DNA of 64,000 nucleotides from NORP309 sp964352735 (GTDB taxonomy: Bacteria; Pseudomonadota; Gammaproteobacteria; Xanthomonadales; Marinicellaceae), in NCBI GenBank assembly GCA_964352735.1, contig CAYGTC010000007.1, positions 55,587-119,586 of the forward strand, given 5' to 3'. Shown here one piece after another: positions 18,342 to 27,597 of the stretch. Both the position numbers and the translations under genes were made by a program. The notes beneath the pieces were generated by a model that had not been told where the DNA came from, made no database searches, and saw only the letters and a list, made by a program, of their open reading frames with translations. Position 1 is the first letter of the stretch, and each line of letters starts with the position of its first letter.

Positions 18342-18368
18342 GTGATTAATCACAGCTTTTGTTATAGT
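18342..18368 (+). promoter_or_regulatory. Palindrome and -10 element upstream of thrA
   Basis: The perfect 12 bp palindrome GTGATTAATCAC (18342-18353) lies just upstream of a -10-like TATAGT (18363-18368), 34 nt before the thrA ATG. It would cover the -35 region, so a repressor or activator bound there could control thrA. No threonine/isoleucine-rich leader peptide is seen, so enterobacterial-type attenuation is not supported. Confidence 0.35.
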
Positions 18369-18401
18369 CTAAGTTCTTTAACTGAATAATTTTTTGATAT
18401 C

Positions 18402-20864
18402 ATGTTAGTACAAAAATTTGGCGGAACCTCACTTGCAACTACAGAAAACATTAAACGAGTCGCTCACATCATTAAAGAGACCAGTAAAACATCTAAAAAA
18501 ACAGTTGTTGTGTTATCAGCCATGGGTAAAGTTACTGATGACTTGATAGACATCATTGATCTGGCTCAAAGTGGTGACCAATGGCAAACTCTTTTAGAAG
18601 ATTTACAGGCCAAACACTTACAAACACTGAATGAAATTAGCAGTCAATCAGAAATTGAAACCTCCAGCCAAAAACACAATATTACTGAACTGGTTCAAAA
18701 GGCATCCAGTTACTTACAAGGGATTGCTTTATTAGGCCAGTGTCCAAATGACATATATGCATCATTGATCACGCTGGGAGAGCAATTGTCAGTCATTCTT
18801 ATGAAAACACAATTGATTTCAATGAACTTGTCTGTCAACATTATTGATGCACAATCCAGTATAATTACCTGCGATGACACTTTTGCCGGTCAAGTGGACT
18901 TGCAAGCTACGATAAAACGCATGAGCACGTATAAAGATATGGATACACAAATACTTCTTATGCCAGGCTTCACATCATCCAATCACGCAGGAAAGCCAAC
19001 CACATTAGGAAGAAATGGTTCTGACTACAGCGCAGCATTAGCAGCGGTCAGCTTGGACGCAAAAGAATGTCAAATTTGGACGGATGTGGATGGTGTATTT
19101 AATGCCAATCCAAAAGAAGTTGAATCTGCCTATTTAATCCCGCAACTCAGCTACTATGAGGCCATGGAACTGTCCTATTTTGGAGCCAGCGTACTACACC
19201 CGAAAACCATAACACCATTGATGCATGCACAAATTCCATGTTGCATAAAAAACACATTCAAGCCACAATCAACCGGCACCACAATCAGCAATAAGAGCCA
19301 GCAATCCAATAATGTTGCAACAGCCATATCCAGCTTGCAAGACATCACAATGGTAACTGTAAGTGGTCCAGGCATGAAAGGAATGGTTGGCATGGCATCA
19401 AAGGTATTTGAAAGCATTTCAAAACAAAATATCAGCATTGTATTAATTACACAATCTTCTTCAGAATATTCAATCAGCTTTTGCATTGAATCAGAACAAA
19501 AAAACAATGCGCAAAAATGCCTTGAAGAAACCTTTGCACTTGAATTAAAAAATCACTTACTAGAACCGATCCAGTTTAAACATAATTTGGCAATCATCAG
19601 TTTGATTTCTGATAACATGAAAAAACGCAGGGGCACAGCGGCTCACTTTTTTCAATCATTGGCAATTGCCAACGTGAATATTGTTGCCATTGCACAAGGT
19701 TCAAACGAGAGATCTATTTCTGCTGTTGTTGAATCAGACAGAGTAATTCGTGCTCTCAACAGCTGTCATCAACGATTTTTTGATAGTACCCAACAAGTTG
19801 AAATCATCCTTATTGGTTGCGGTCTGGTTGGTGATGCTTTTTTGCATCAAATATTAAAACAACAAAACCATCTCAAGCAACAAAACATCAACATCAAAGT
19901 GTGTGGCATTATCAACAGCAAAGGTGCTTTGCTTAATGAAAATGGCATAGATATAAGCAATTATAAGGTTCAATTACAGTCTGAATTACATGAAATAAAC
20001 AGAAACCAATTAAAAATATTCAGACAGCAAAACAACATGATCAATCCAATCATAGTTGACTGTACTTCCTCAACATCAGTAGCGGAAGCCTACTTGGATT
20101 TTTTCAGCGCTGGATACCACATCATCGCAGCCAATAAAAAAGCAAATACCTTGAGTCTTGACTATTATCAACAATTAAAACACACCGCTTTACAATACAA
20201 CCGACAATTTCATTACGAAACAAATGTGGGAGCTGGTCTACCGGTTATTGATACTTTTAGAAATTTGATACGTGCTGGTGATCATTTAAATACATTTGAA
20301 GGAATTCTTTCTGGCTCAATGTCTTATATTTTTGGCAAACTTGATGAAGGTTTATCATTATCAAAAGCCGTAATAAAAGCCAAAGAAAAAGGTTTCACAG
20401 AACCAGATCCCAGAGATGACCTGTCTGGGACAGATATCGCCAGAAAAGTATTAATCATCGCCAGAGAAGCCGGTATGACTTTAGAATTAAGCGACATCAC
20501 AATTGATTCACTGTTAACAGACGAATTGATTGATTGTCAAAGCGTTGAGGAATTTATGTCTTCATTAGCAAGCATAGATGATGAAATCGCTTTACGCAAT
20601 GAGCAAGCCAAAAGAAAAGGTTGTGTATTGAGGTTTGTTGGCACAATCGATAATTCTGGCTGCAGCGTTTCTATTAAAGAAATCGATAAATCCTCAGCCT
20701 TATATGACATCAAAGATGGAGAAAATGCCATGGCCTTTTTCAGTGAATATTACCAACCCATTCCAATGGTACTCAGAGGCTACGGAGCAGGATCAGCCGT
20801 GACAGCTGCAGGAGTGTTTGCAGATGTAATGAAAATTTTACCCACCAAAAGCAGTTTTATATGA
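18402..20864 (+). CDS. thrA: Bifunctional aspartokinase / homoserine dehydrogenase
   Basis: Fused enzyme for the first and third steps of the aspartate pathway to threonine and methionine. It has 820 residues, the length of E. coli ThrA. An N-terminal kinase domain (KFGGTS at residues 5-10, TTLGRNGSDYSAA) is followed by two ACT-type regulatory regions (about 300-455) and a C-terminal homoserine dehydrogenase with IIAANKKAN, GAGLPVIDTFRNL, the ILSGSMSYIF motif and FTEPDPRDDLSGTDIARK. The regulatory domains imply feedback inhibition, but ThrA and MetL types cannot be told apart with certainty. lolB overlaps by 4 nt, an unusual neighbour; elsewhere lolB often follows hemA. Confidence 0.9.
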   Translation: MLVQKFGGTSLATTENIKRVAHIIKETSKTSKKTVVVLSAMGKVTDDLIDIIDLAQSGDQWQTLLEDLQAKHLQTLNEISSQSEIETSSQKHNITELVQKASSYLQGIALLGQCPNDIYASLITLGEQLSVILMKTQLISMNLSVNIIDAQSSIITCDDTFAGQVDLQATIKRMSTYKDMDTQILLMPGFTSSNHAGKPTTLGRNGSDYSAALAAVSLDAKECQIWTDVDGVFNANPKEVESAYLIPQLSYYEAMELSYFGASVLHPKTITPLMHAQIPCCIKNTFKPQSTGTTISNKSQQSNNVATAISSLQDITMVTVSGPGMKGMVGMASKVFESISKQNISIVLITQSSSEYSISFCIESEQKNNAQKCLEETFALELKNHLLEPIQFKHNLAIISLISDNMKKRRGTAAHFFQSLAIANVNIVAIAQGSNERSISAVVESDRVIRALNSCHQRFFDSTQQVEIILIGCGLVGDAFLHQILKQQNHLKQQNINIKVCGIINSKGALLNENGIDISNYKVQLQSELHEINRNQLKIFRQQNNMINPIIVDCTSSTSVAEAYLDFFSAGYHIIAANKKANTLSLDYYQQLKHTALQYNRQFHYETNVGAGLPVIDTFRNLIRAGDHLNTFEGILSGSMSYIFGKLDEGLSLSKAVIKAKEKGFTEPDPRDDLSGTDIARKVLIIAREAGMTLELSDITIDSLLTDELIDCQSVEEFMSSLASIDDEIALRNEQAKRKGCVLRFVGTIDNSGCSVSIKEIDKSSALYDIKDGENAMAFFSEYYQPIPMVLRGYGAGSAVTAAGVFADVMKILPTKSSFI

Positions 20865-21427
20865 TACAAAAAAAAATAAAACAAAAGATCTTTATTATCT
20901 TCATTTTGATAACATTATCTGCATGCCACCATAAAAAAAATATCAAAAAAAACATTGATTGGCAAGAAAGATCATCATGGTCAGTCAATGGTAAAATTGC
21001 CATTAAAGGTGGGCAAGAAAGTGGCAGTGGTAGAATTTTATGGCAAGTTGAGAATGGAACCATTCATGCACAATTTAAAGCTCCACTGGGACAAGGCAGC
21101 TGGGAGATCACAGAAAACAATCAAGAAGCCATACTGAACTCCTCTAAATATGGAAAAAAAATTGGCTCAAATGCTGAAACATTGATTTCACAGGAATTGG
21201 GCTGGCAATTCCCATGGAAGAAACTCTCCTTGTGGTTAAGAGGCGTCAAAAACCCAGAACAACTGAATAATCTTACCAACAAACAATCTCAATTTTTTGA
21301 TCAAGGATGGCACATAATATTTGATAAATGGCAGGAAACATCATTAGGACTATTGCCTAAAAAAATAACAGCTACCAAACCACCATATTCGGTTAAATTA
21401 ATCATTTACGGCTGGGAAGCCAACTGA
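20861..21427 (+). CDS. lolB: Outer-membrane lipoprotein receptor LolB
   Basis: Lipoprotein that accepts lipoproteins from LolA and inserts them into the outer membrane. In the 188-residue product a lipoprotein signal peptide ends in LSAC at about residue 22. The mature part matches LolB in W-S-x-x-GKIAI, SGRILWQ, FKAPLGQGSWEI and GWQFPWKKLSLWLRG. It overlaps thrA by 4 nt and is followed by ispE after 6 nt, the conserved lolB-ispE pair. Confidence 0.9.
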   Translation: MIQKKIKQKIFIIFILITLSACHHKKNIKKNIDWQERSSWSVNGKIAIKGGQESGSGRILWQVENGTIHAQFKAPLGQGSWEITENNQEAILNSSKYGKKIGSNAETLISQELGWQFPWKKLSLWLRGVKNPEQLNNLTNKQSQFFDQGWHIIFDKWQETSLGLLPKKITATKPPYSVKLIIYGWEAN

Positions 21428-21433
21428 AAAAAG

Positions 21434-22255
21434 ATGCAAAAAATCATTCATCAATTAAGTCCAGCCAAAATCAACTTAATGTTAAGAATACTGGGGCAAA
21501 GATCCGATGGATATCACCTGCTTCAGACATATTTCCAATTATTAAATTGGGGAGATGACATCACTTTTAAATGCACTAAAAATGATAATATTCATATTAA
21601 TGGAAACTTCAAAAACCTAAAAATTGAAAACAACCTCATTTTTAAAGCCATTCAATTATTAAAGCCTCATAGAACGATTCACAGTGGACTAGAGATATCT
21701 GTGCATAAAAGAATCCCCCAAGGATCCGGATTAGGCGGAGGCAGTTCTAATGCAGGCATCACACTCAGCACTATTAACCAATTGTGGCAATGCCAACTCA
21801 ACCAACAACAATTACTAAAAATGGCATTACAACTGGGTGCAGATGTACCTATATTCGTTTCTAATCAATCAGCCATGGCCTATGGTGTGGGAGAACAATT
21901 GGTCCCATACCAACTAAAATCGATGCATTATTTTGTGTTAATTTTTCCATCAGTCAGCATAAACACTGTTGAAGTTTTCAGTCATGAAACATTATTTAGA
22001 GAAGACAAAACCATAGATGAGCAAAAAATTCACAATAAAGAATACTGGACAAATACCTGCCTGCCTGTGGTGCTCGAACACTTTCCAGAAGTTGCTGAAA
22101 TCTATCGTACGGCTTCAAAAATAACACCCACATATATGTCAGGTACAGGCTCCACCCTATTTTGTAGTTTTGATTCATTACATGATGCCAAACAATTTCT
22201 GAGCCTCTGCCCAAAGCACTGGCAAACACAAATATGCCAAAGTGCAAAAAATTAA
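21434..22255 (+). CDS. ispE: 4-diphosphocytidyl-2-C-methyl-D-erythritol kinase IspE
   Basis: GHMP-family kinase of the MEP isoprenoid pathway, 273 residues, cytoplasmic. The N-terminal SPAKINLMLRILGQRSDGYH contains the substrate-binding Lys. The ATP loop is IPQGSGLGGGSSNAG, followed by LGADVPIFV; near the C-terminus MSGTGSTLF is the third GHMP motif. It lies 6 nt after lolB. Confidence 0.94.
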   Translation: MQKIIHQLSPAKINLMLRILGQRSDGYHLLQTYFQLLNWGDDITFKCTKNDNIHINGNFKNLKIENNLIFKAIQLLKPHRTIHSGLEISVHKRIPQGSGLGGGSSNAGITLSTINQLWQCQLNQQQLLKMALQLGADVPIFVSNQSAMAYGVGEQLVPYQLKSMHYFVLIFPSVSINTVEVFSHETLFREDKTIDEQKIHNKEYWTNTCLPVVLEHFPEVAEIYRTASKITPTYMSGTGSTLFCSFDSLHDAKQFLSLCPKHWQTQICQSAKN

Positions 22256-22352
22256 AAAAAAACAACAAATAGTCTTTTATTTATAAAATAACATGTATAT
22301 AATAGCCCACCTTGTTTGAGGGAGCTCAGACCCATAAAAGAGCTTCATATAA

Positions 22353-22428
22353 TGGGATGTCGTCAAGTGGCTAAGACACCAGATTTTGATTCTGGCATTC
22401 GCAGGTTCGAGTCCTGCCATCCCAGCCA
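22353..22428 (+). tRNA. tRNA-Gln (UUG)
   Basis: A 76 nt cloverleaf. Acceptor arms TGGGATG (22353-22359) and CATCCCA (22418-22424) pair fully, the discriminator is G and CCA is encoded (22426-22428). The anticodon stem CCAGA/TCTGG encloses loop TTTTGAT with anticodon TTG (22386-22388), reading CAA as glutamine. The T arm contains GTTCGAGTC. A TATAAT at 22298-22303 is a plausible -10 element, though without a good -35. It sits in the conserved ispE/tRNA-Gln/prs position. Confidence 0.97.
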
Positions 22429-22433
22429 TATTC

Positions 22434-22476
22434 ATGCCTACAATCATTTAATTGATTGTAGGCATATTTGTTTTTG
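22434..22476 (+). terminator. Intrinsic terminator after tRNA-Gln
   Basis: ATGCCTACAATCA (22434-22446) pairs perfectly with TGATTGTAGGCAT (22453-22465) around a 6 nt loop, and a T-rich tail follows up to 22476. It begins 5 nt after the encoded CCA and separates the tRNA from prs. Confidence 0.75.
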
Positions 22477-22578
22477 GACAGTGTTAATAGCAATAGTCAA
22501 ATCAATGATTTACTTCAACCGATATGAGTATTAAAATGTCGCACACATTATGCAATAATCCAAGTTGAGCAAGTAATC

Positions 22579-23538
22579 ATGATAGTTGATAGCAATAGCA
22601 TTAAACTTTTTACTGGAAACGCGAACCCAAAATTAGCAGAAAAAATTGCTAAATTTTTAGGAACACCACTTGGTAAAGCCAATGTTGGTAGATTTAGCGA
22701 CGGTGAAGTTGCGGTTGAGATCATTGATAATGTTCGCGGACAGGATGTTTACATTATTCAACCGACTTGTATGCCTACTGCTGATAATTTTATGGAATTA
22801 TTGGTTATGGTTGATGCATTAAAAAGGGCTTCATGTAATTCAGTCACTGCGGTAATGCCTTATTTTGGTTATGCTAGACAAGACAGAAGACCTCGGTCAT
22901 CACGGGTACCTATAACATCAAAAGTTGCCGCAAAAATGATCGCAGCTGTTGGTACTGACAGAGTACTGACCATTGACCTTCATGCAGATCAAATTCAGGG
23001 CTTTTTTGATATCCCAGTTGATAATGTCTATGCTTCTCCATTGACACTCGCAGACATATGGTGTCGTTACGACTCTAATGACGTAGTGGTGGTTTCACCA
23101 GACATTGGCGGTGTAGTCAGAGCACGTGCTGTCGCAAAAAGAATTGGTGCTGACTTAGCCATCATTGACAAGCGACGTCCTAAAGCCAATGTGGCTACAG
23201 TCATGAATATCATTGGAGACATTGAAAACAAAATATGCATACTTGTTGATGACATGATCGATACAGCAGGTACCTTGTGTGCTGCATCAACAGCATTGAT
23301 GGAAAGAGGATCCAAAGAAGTTGTGGCTTACTGTGTCCACCCTATTCTTTCAGGAAAAGCCATCAGCAATATTGAAAAATCAGGCCTTAAAGAATTGGTT
23401 GTTACAGATACCATACCATTAAATGAACAGGCCATGAACTGTAAAAAAATCAGGCAATTAAGTGTGGCCGAAATGCTGGCTGAAACCATCAGAAGAATTG
23501 CCAATAAAGAATCCGTCAGTGAAATGTACGTCGACTGA
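22579..23538 (+). CDS. prs: Ribose-phosphate pyrophosphokinase (PRPP synthetase)
   Basis: Makes PRPP from ribose 5-phosphate and ATP for nucleotide, histidine and tryptophan synthesis. It has 319 residues, close to the usual length. Motifs include FSDGEVAVEI, YFGYARQDRR, the metal site TIDLHADQIQGFF, VVSPDIGGVVRARAVA and the PRPP loop CILVDDMIDTAGTL. It lies downstream of the tRNA-Gln terminator. No PUR-box-like operator was recognised in the 100 nt before it. Confidence 0.96.
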   Translation: MIVDSNSIKLFTGNANPKLAEKIAKFLGTPLGKANVGRFSDGEVAVEIIDNVRGQDVYIIQPTCMPTADNFMELLVMVDALKRASCNSVTAVMPYFGYARQDRRPRSSRVPITSKVAAKMIAAVGTDRVLTIDLHADQIQGFFDIPVDNVYASPLTLADIWCRYDSNDVVVVSPDIGGVVRARAVAKRIGADLAIIDKRRPKANVATVMNIIGDIENKICILVDDMIDTAGTLCAASTALMERGSKEVVAYCVHPILSGKAISNIEKSGLKELVVTDTIPLNEQAMNCKKIRQLSVAEMLAETIRRIANKESVSEMYVD

Positions 23539-23574
23539 TGACTATTATGTCAATGATATAGACGCTGATTAAAG

Positions 23575-23629
23575 GTTTTACTTGGTCGCAAAGTAAAACA
23601 TATCATGAATAGTTTGAATATTATTCAAA
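23575..23629 (+). promoter_or_regulatory. Two dyads in the prs-rplY spacer
   Basis: GTTTTACTT (23575-23583) and AAGTAAAAC (23591-23599) form a 9 bp hairpin with a 7 nt loop. TTTGAATATTATTCAAA (23613-23629) is a perfect odd palindrome 31 nt before the rplY ATG. They may be a transcript end for prs and an operator or leader structure for rplY; neither role can be shown from the sequence. Confidence 0.35.
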
Positions 23630-23659
23630 TGTAAAATAACCTCTTATTAGGAGATACAA

Positions 23660-24301
23660 ATGTCAATTTTTAAAATCGATGCAGAATTACGTGAAGATTT
23701 GGGGAAAGGTGCGAGCCGCCGCCTACGTCGCGAAAATAAAGTTCCTGCAATTATTTATGGTGGAGATAAAGACCCACGCTCCATATCAATCCTTCACCAC
23801 AAAGTATTGAGATACATTGAAGACGAAACGTTCTTCACCAGTATTCTTGAATTGAAAGCAACTGGTGGTAAAAGACAAAAAGTCATCTTACGTGATATGC
23901 AACGTCATCCATCCAAGCCCGTTGTTATGCATATGGATTTCCAACGCATTGCAGATGACGTTGAGCTAACACTTAATATTCCTTTGCACTTCTTGAATGA
24001 AGAAAATTCTCCTGCAGCTAAAACAGCTGGCATTATTGTTTCTCATCAGTTAACTGAAGTTGAAGTAAGCTGTTTGCCAAATGATCTGCCTGAATTCATC
24101 GACGTAGACTTGAATGATTTTAAAGAAGGCGATATCATCAGACTCAGCGACATTGAGTTACCAAAAGGCGTTACACTAACTGCCTTCACACATGGCGATG
24201 AAGAAGAGCATAATGAAGTTGTGGTATCAACCACTCATGTACAATCATCAAGCTCAACAGATAGCAGCGAAGAGACTTCTGAAGAAGCCCCGGTTGAATA
24301 A
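23660..24301 (+). CDS. rplY: 50S ribosomal protein L25, long Ctc form
   Basis: 5S rRNA-binding ribosomal protein. It has 213 residues, so it is the two-domain TL5/Ctc form rather than the short E. coli L25. The N-terminal L25 domain has GKGASRRLRRENKVPAIIYGG and VILRDMQRHPSKPVVMHMDF; the C-terminal domain spans about residues 95-185, followed by a Ser/Glu-rich acidic tail. A good AGGAG Shine-Dalgarno precedes the ATG. It is followed by a strong terminator and then pth, the usual prs-rplY-pth order. Confidence 0.94.
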   Translation: MSIFKIDAELREDLGKGASRRLRRENKVPAIIYGGDKDPRSISILHHKVLRYIEDETFFTSILELKATGGKRQKVILRDMQRHPSKPVVMHMDFQRIADDVELTLNIPLHFLNEENSPAAKTAGIIVSHQLTEVEVSCLPNDLPEFIDVDLNDFKEGDIIRLSDIELPKGVTLTAFTHGDEEEHNEVVVSTTHVQSSSSTDSSEETSEEAPVE

Positions 24302-24330
24302 GCCTATTTAATTGATGATTTTATCAGTAA

Positions 24331-24361
24331 AAAAACAGCCTCTGATTGAGGCTGTTTTTTT
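24331..24361 (+). terminator. Rho-independent terminator after rplY
   Basis: The AAAAACAGCCTC arm (24331-24342) pairs with GAGGCTGTTTTT from 24348, around a 5 nt loop, followed by a T run. A classical strong terminator that ends the rplY transcript; its A-rich upstream arm would also allow it to work in reverse. Confidence 0.9.
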
Positions 24362-24460
24362 ATGTTTACTGTATAAAACCACGTAAATAAGTAAAATGCA
24401 TTTATATACATTAAGGCATGATAAAATGCCACGCTAATTGATCAAAAAGAAACCAATGAT

Positions 24461-25036
24461 ATGAGAACCATCAAACTAATAGTCGGTCTTGGCAACCCTG
24501 GCATAAAGTACACACAAACACGTCATAATGCAGGTTTTTACTTTATTGATGCCCTATGCCAAAAATATGGATTTCAACTCAAAGAACATAAAAAGTTTTA
24601 TGGGCAGGCTGCAAAGGTCACCATAGGCGATCATGATTTATGGCTCTTAAAACCCGAAACATTCATGAATCATTCTGGTAAATCAGTAGCCAGTATCGCC
24701 AATTTCTATAAAATCGCACCTGAACAAATTTTAGTCGCTTATGATGAACTAGACTTAGACCCTGGTGTTGCTAAATTAAAAAAAAGCGGCGGCCATGGCG
24801 GACACAATGGCTTAAGGGATATCATTGCATTGACTGGCTCTAATCAATTTTACAGACTCAGACTTGGCATAGGCCATCCTGGACATAAGAGTCAAGTGGT
24901 GTCATGGGTATTGAACCGCGCTACTCAAGACGATGAAATCAGCTTGCAACAATCGATTGATAAATCACTCAGCATCTTAGAAGATTTATTGGCAGGTAAA
25001 ACAGAAAAAGCCATGAAGGATTTACACACCAAATAA
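24461..25036 (+). CDS. pth: Peptidyl-tRNA hydrolase
   Basis: Cytoplasmic esterase that recycles peptidyl-tRNA. In the 191-residue product the catalytic His lies in TRHNAGF near residue 23. KPETFMNHSGKSV, VAYDELDLDPG, KKSGGHGGHNGLRDI and the RLGIGHPG motif are all present. It follows the rplY terminator, so it needs its own promoter. A weak dyad, AACAC/GTGTT at 25068-25082, may end the transcript. Confidence 0.96.
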   Translation: MRTIKLIVGLGNPGIKYTQTRHNAGFYFIDALCQKYGFQLKEHKKFYGQAAKVTIGDHDLWLLKPETFMNHSGKSVASIANFYKIAPEQILVAYDELDLDPGVAKLKKSGGHGGHNGLRDIIALTGSNQFYRLRLGIGHPGHKSQVVSWVLNRATQDDEISLQQSIDKSLSILEDLLAGKTEKAMKDLHTK

Positions 25037-25138
25037 AATACATTGACTGATCCGATTGACCAAATTAAACACTCCTTGTGTTAATTCTTCTTGAGATCAA
25101 CCTCAAAACTGATTATTTTTTGAAGCTCAGCAAAATTA

Positions 25139-26194
25139 CTAAACATTTTTATTTTCAACCAATTTTAGCAAACCCAATAAGCCACCTTGCATGCTATAAA
25201 CATCATAGCCCAAGGTTGCTAATAAAAATGCTGCGGAGGCACAACGCATACCCGTATTTGAACAGGTTATAACGGTCATACTCTTATCTAACATTTCATC
25301 ACATTTTTCTCTCAGATGCCCCATTGGAATATTGACACAATCCTGAAAACCAATATTTCTAAATTCATCTACTTCTCTAACATCTAATAATACTGCACCT
25401 TCAAGTATCTTTTCATAGGCAGCATCAACTGTTAACCACCTGACCACATGACTTTTTAGCAAGGAAGAGAATTTTTTACCAATCATCTTCATTAAAATTC
25501 CATTGCTTTTCATTCTTACTGATGCTGTACGAGGCTCCTTACTGACCAGTGCATTTTCACCGAACATCACCCCTTCACCTAATGTTGCTACCAGATCTTC
25601 ACCATCAGCAACACATTTGTAAACATTGGCCTCCCCTTTTACAATGATGTAGCAATAATCACCTGAATCTCCTTCAGAAATAATTTCTTCACCTTCATTG
25701 ACATAAACAGGCTCGAGGTTTTTAAAAATTTGATCGACATGACCTCTAGGCAGCATTTGCACCGCTTTTGATAACAATAAACCCACCACCCAACAGTATG
25801 ACTGATGACCTCTTAATGGACTGTCTGCACTTGTTTCTTTGAATAAATTATCCCATACTGTGAAATGATCAAGAAATATATTATTCATCATCATTACTTT
25901 AGCGTCATCAGATTCCACAGATGATGTGAGCTTTTTCTGCGAATTGACCTCACCTATGGGGTAATAGGATTGTAATGAAGTTGATTTGACCGATTTTACC
26001 CGGCCAGAAGGATAATTTACCTTTACCGTACCACCAATAACATATTTGGCATAAAGCTTATTATCATCATGCTTGAAAATATCATCATTTTTTTCAAAAT
26101 CATAAACTTCAAACTGTTCCAATAATAAAGGCAGGAATTTTTCCTCCATTTTATTGAAAGGATAATAATTCTTTAATTCTTCAACTGTAATCAT
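25139..26194 (-). CDS. Cyclic-nucleotide-binding domain protein with C-terminal rhodanese
   Basis: A 351-residue soluble protein with three parts. Residues about 10-130 look like a degenerate cNMP-binding domain. Residues about 150-255 are a clear CRP-like cNMP domain (VNEGEEIISEGDSGDYCYIIVKG, then GEGVMFGENALVSKEPRTASVR). Residues 260-351 are a rhodanese domain with LLDVREVDEF, the active-site loop C311-SNTGMR and MQGGLLGLLK. There is no helix-turn-helix, so it is not a CRP-type transcription factor. A sensor that couples a cyclic nucleotide or redox signal to sulfur transfer is an inference. Convergent with pth and divergent from the ampG-like gene. Confidence 0.85.
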   Translation of the reverse strand: MITVEELKNYYPFNKMEEKFLPLLLEQFEVYDFEKNDDIFKHDDNKLYAKYVIGGTVKVNYPSGRVKSVKSTSLQSYYPIGEVNSQKKLTSSVESDDAKVMMMNNIFLDHFTVWDNLFKETSADSPLRGHQSYCWVVGLLLSKAVQMLPRGHVDQIFKNLEPVYVNEGEEIISEGDSGDYCYIIVKGEANVYKCVADGEDLVATLGEGVMFGENALVSKEPRTASVRMKSNGILMKMIGKKFSSLLKSHVVRWLTVDAAYEKILEGAVLLDVREVDEFRNIGFQDCVNIPMGHLREKCDEMLDKSMTVITCSNTGMRCASAAFLLATLGYDVYSMQGGLLGLLKLVENKNV

Positions 26195-26304
26195 ATTTTT
26201 ATCTTCACAACATCTTGATTTAACGATAGCATATTCATAAAAAAAATCAATAAAACCAGTTGCAACTTCAACAATAATTTATAAATTATGTGATAATCAA
26301 ACTC

Positions 26305-27537
26305 ATGATAAAATTTACAGACTCTAAGCGATTGTTTTATAAAAAAATAGTCATAGCTACATTATTAGGTATTAGCTCTGGATTACCACTGTATGTGTTA
26401 ATACAGACCATACCTGCATGGCTCAAAGATGCCGGTGTAGATCTGTCTTCTATTGGCCTATTTCAATTAATTGGAATTCCCTACACATTAAAATTTTTAT
26501 GGGCGCCTTTATTGGAGAGATTCTCTGTACCCGTATTGGGACAACGCAGGGGTTGGATGCTCTTATCACAGATACTTTTAATCTTCTTTATCGCTACCAT
26601 TGGTTTTTTTAATCCAAAAGACAACATTACCATTGTTGTGTATGTAACCCTAGCTATGACCACTGTCAGTGCTACACAAGATATTGTCATAGATGCTTAT
26701 CGCAGAGAGATGCTAAACGATGATGAATTAGGAGCTGGCAACGCATGGTTTGTTAATGCCTATCGATTCTCTTCTTTAGTTCCTGGATCATTCGCACTGA
26801 TTTTGGCGGATAATATTGATTGGCAATTCGTATTTCCAATTGTTGCATTGTTCATGTTTATAGGTCTTATCACCACTTTATACGTCAAAGAACAAATCAA
26901 CTTAGAAAAACGCGTCACTACCATTGCTGCAGCAGTTATTGAGCCATTGAAAGATTACCTCGAACGTAACACAATAACAAAAGGCATCATTTTTATTGTA
27001 TTTTTAATGTTGTATAAATTTGGAGACTCAATGGCAACAGCATTATCAACACCGTTTTATCTTGATATGGGCTATAGCAAAACCGTCTTAGGTACGGTGG
27101 TCAAGTTTGCAGCGCTGTGGTCTTCTATTGCTGGTGCATTTATTGCTGGGGCCATCATGAGAAAGATATCCATCAATCAATCATTGTGGATTTTTGGCTT
27201 CTTTCAAATGGTTACCATTTTGGGGTTTGCTTGGTTATCACAATTACCAGAACCTGATAAAATCAGCTTATTTATTGTCGTAAGTCTTGAGTATTTAGGA
27301 GTCGGCATGGGTACAGTGGCTATCGTTTCATTCATGTTCAAAACCAGTAGTAAAGTATTCGCTGCTTCACAAATTGCCTTATTTACTGCCATTACAGCGA
27401 TTCCAAGAACCTTCATCAGTTCAACTACGGGTTTCATTATTGAAGCAGTAGGGTATACTGAATTTTTTCTCATTTGTACAGCATGTGCTATTCCTGGTAT
27501 GTTGTTACTGTTTTATGTCGCACCGTGGAGAGAATAG
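26305..27537 (+). CDS. ampG: AmpG-like MFS muropeptide permease
   Basis: Major facilitator superfamily permease with about 12 hydrophobic segments, 410 residues from the ATG at 26305 (an upstream GTG at 26290 is in frame). The N-terminus SSGLPLYVLIQTIPAWLKDAGVD, WAPLLERF, GQRRGWMLLSQ and SATQDIVIDAYRREML are typical of AmpG, which imports anhydromuropeptides from the periplasm for wall recycling. It lacks the long C-terminal extension of E. coli AmpG. The substrate is assigned by family only. Confidence 0.8.
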   Translation: MIKFTDSKRLFYKKIVIATLLGISSGLPLYVLIQTIPAWLKDAGVDLSSIGLFQLIGIPYTLKFLWAPLLERFSVPVLGQRRGWMLLSQILLIFFIATIGFFNPKDNITIVVYVTLAMTTVSATQDIVIDAYRREMLNDDELGAGNAWFVNAYRFSSLVPGSFALILADNIDWQFVFPIVALFMFIGLITTLYVKEQINLEKRVTTIAAAVIEPLKDYLERNTITKGIIFIVFLMLYKFGDSMATALSTPFYLDMGYSKTVLGTVVKFAALWSSIAGAFIAGAIMRKISINQSLWIFGFFQMVTILGFAWLSQLPEPDKISLFIVVSLEYLGVGMGTVAIVSFMFKTSSKVFAASQIALFTAITAIPRTFISSTTGFIIEAVGYTEFFLICTACAIPGMLLLFYVAPWRE

Positions 27538-27597
27538 GACCTATTGACTCATGATTTATTGTATAATGCCAATCCGATTGATCACGCATAATTGAAT

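Noticed and set aside
18233..18401. Attenuator leader peptide before thrA
   Set aside because: No short frame rich in Thr or Ile codons and no terminator/antiterminator pair was found.
22316..22534. Plus-strand frame over the tRNA-Gln gene
   Set aside because: It covers the complete tRNA and its terminator; the translated product is meaningless.
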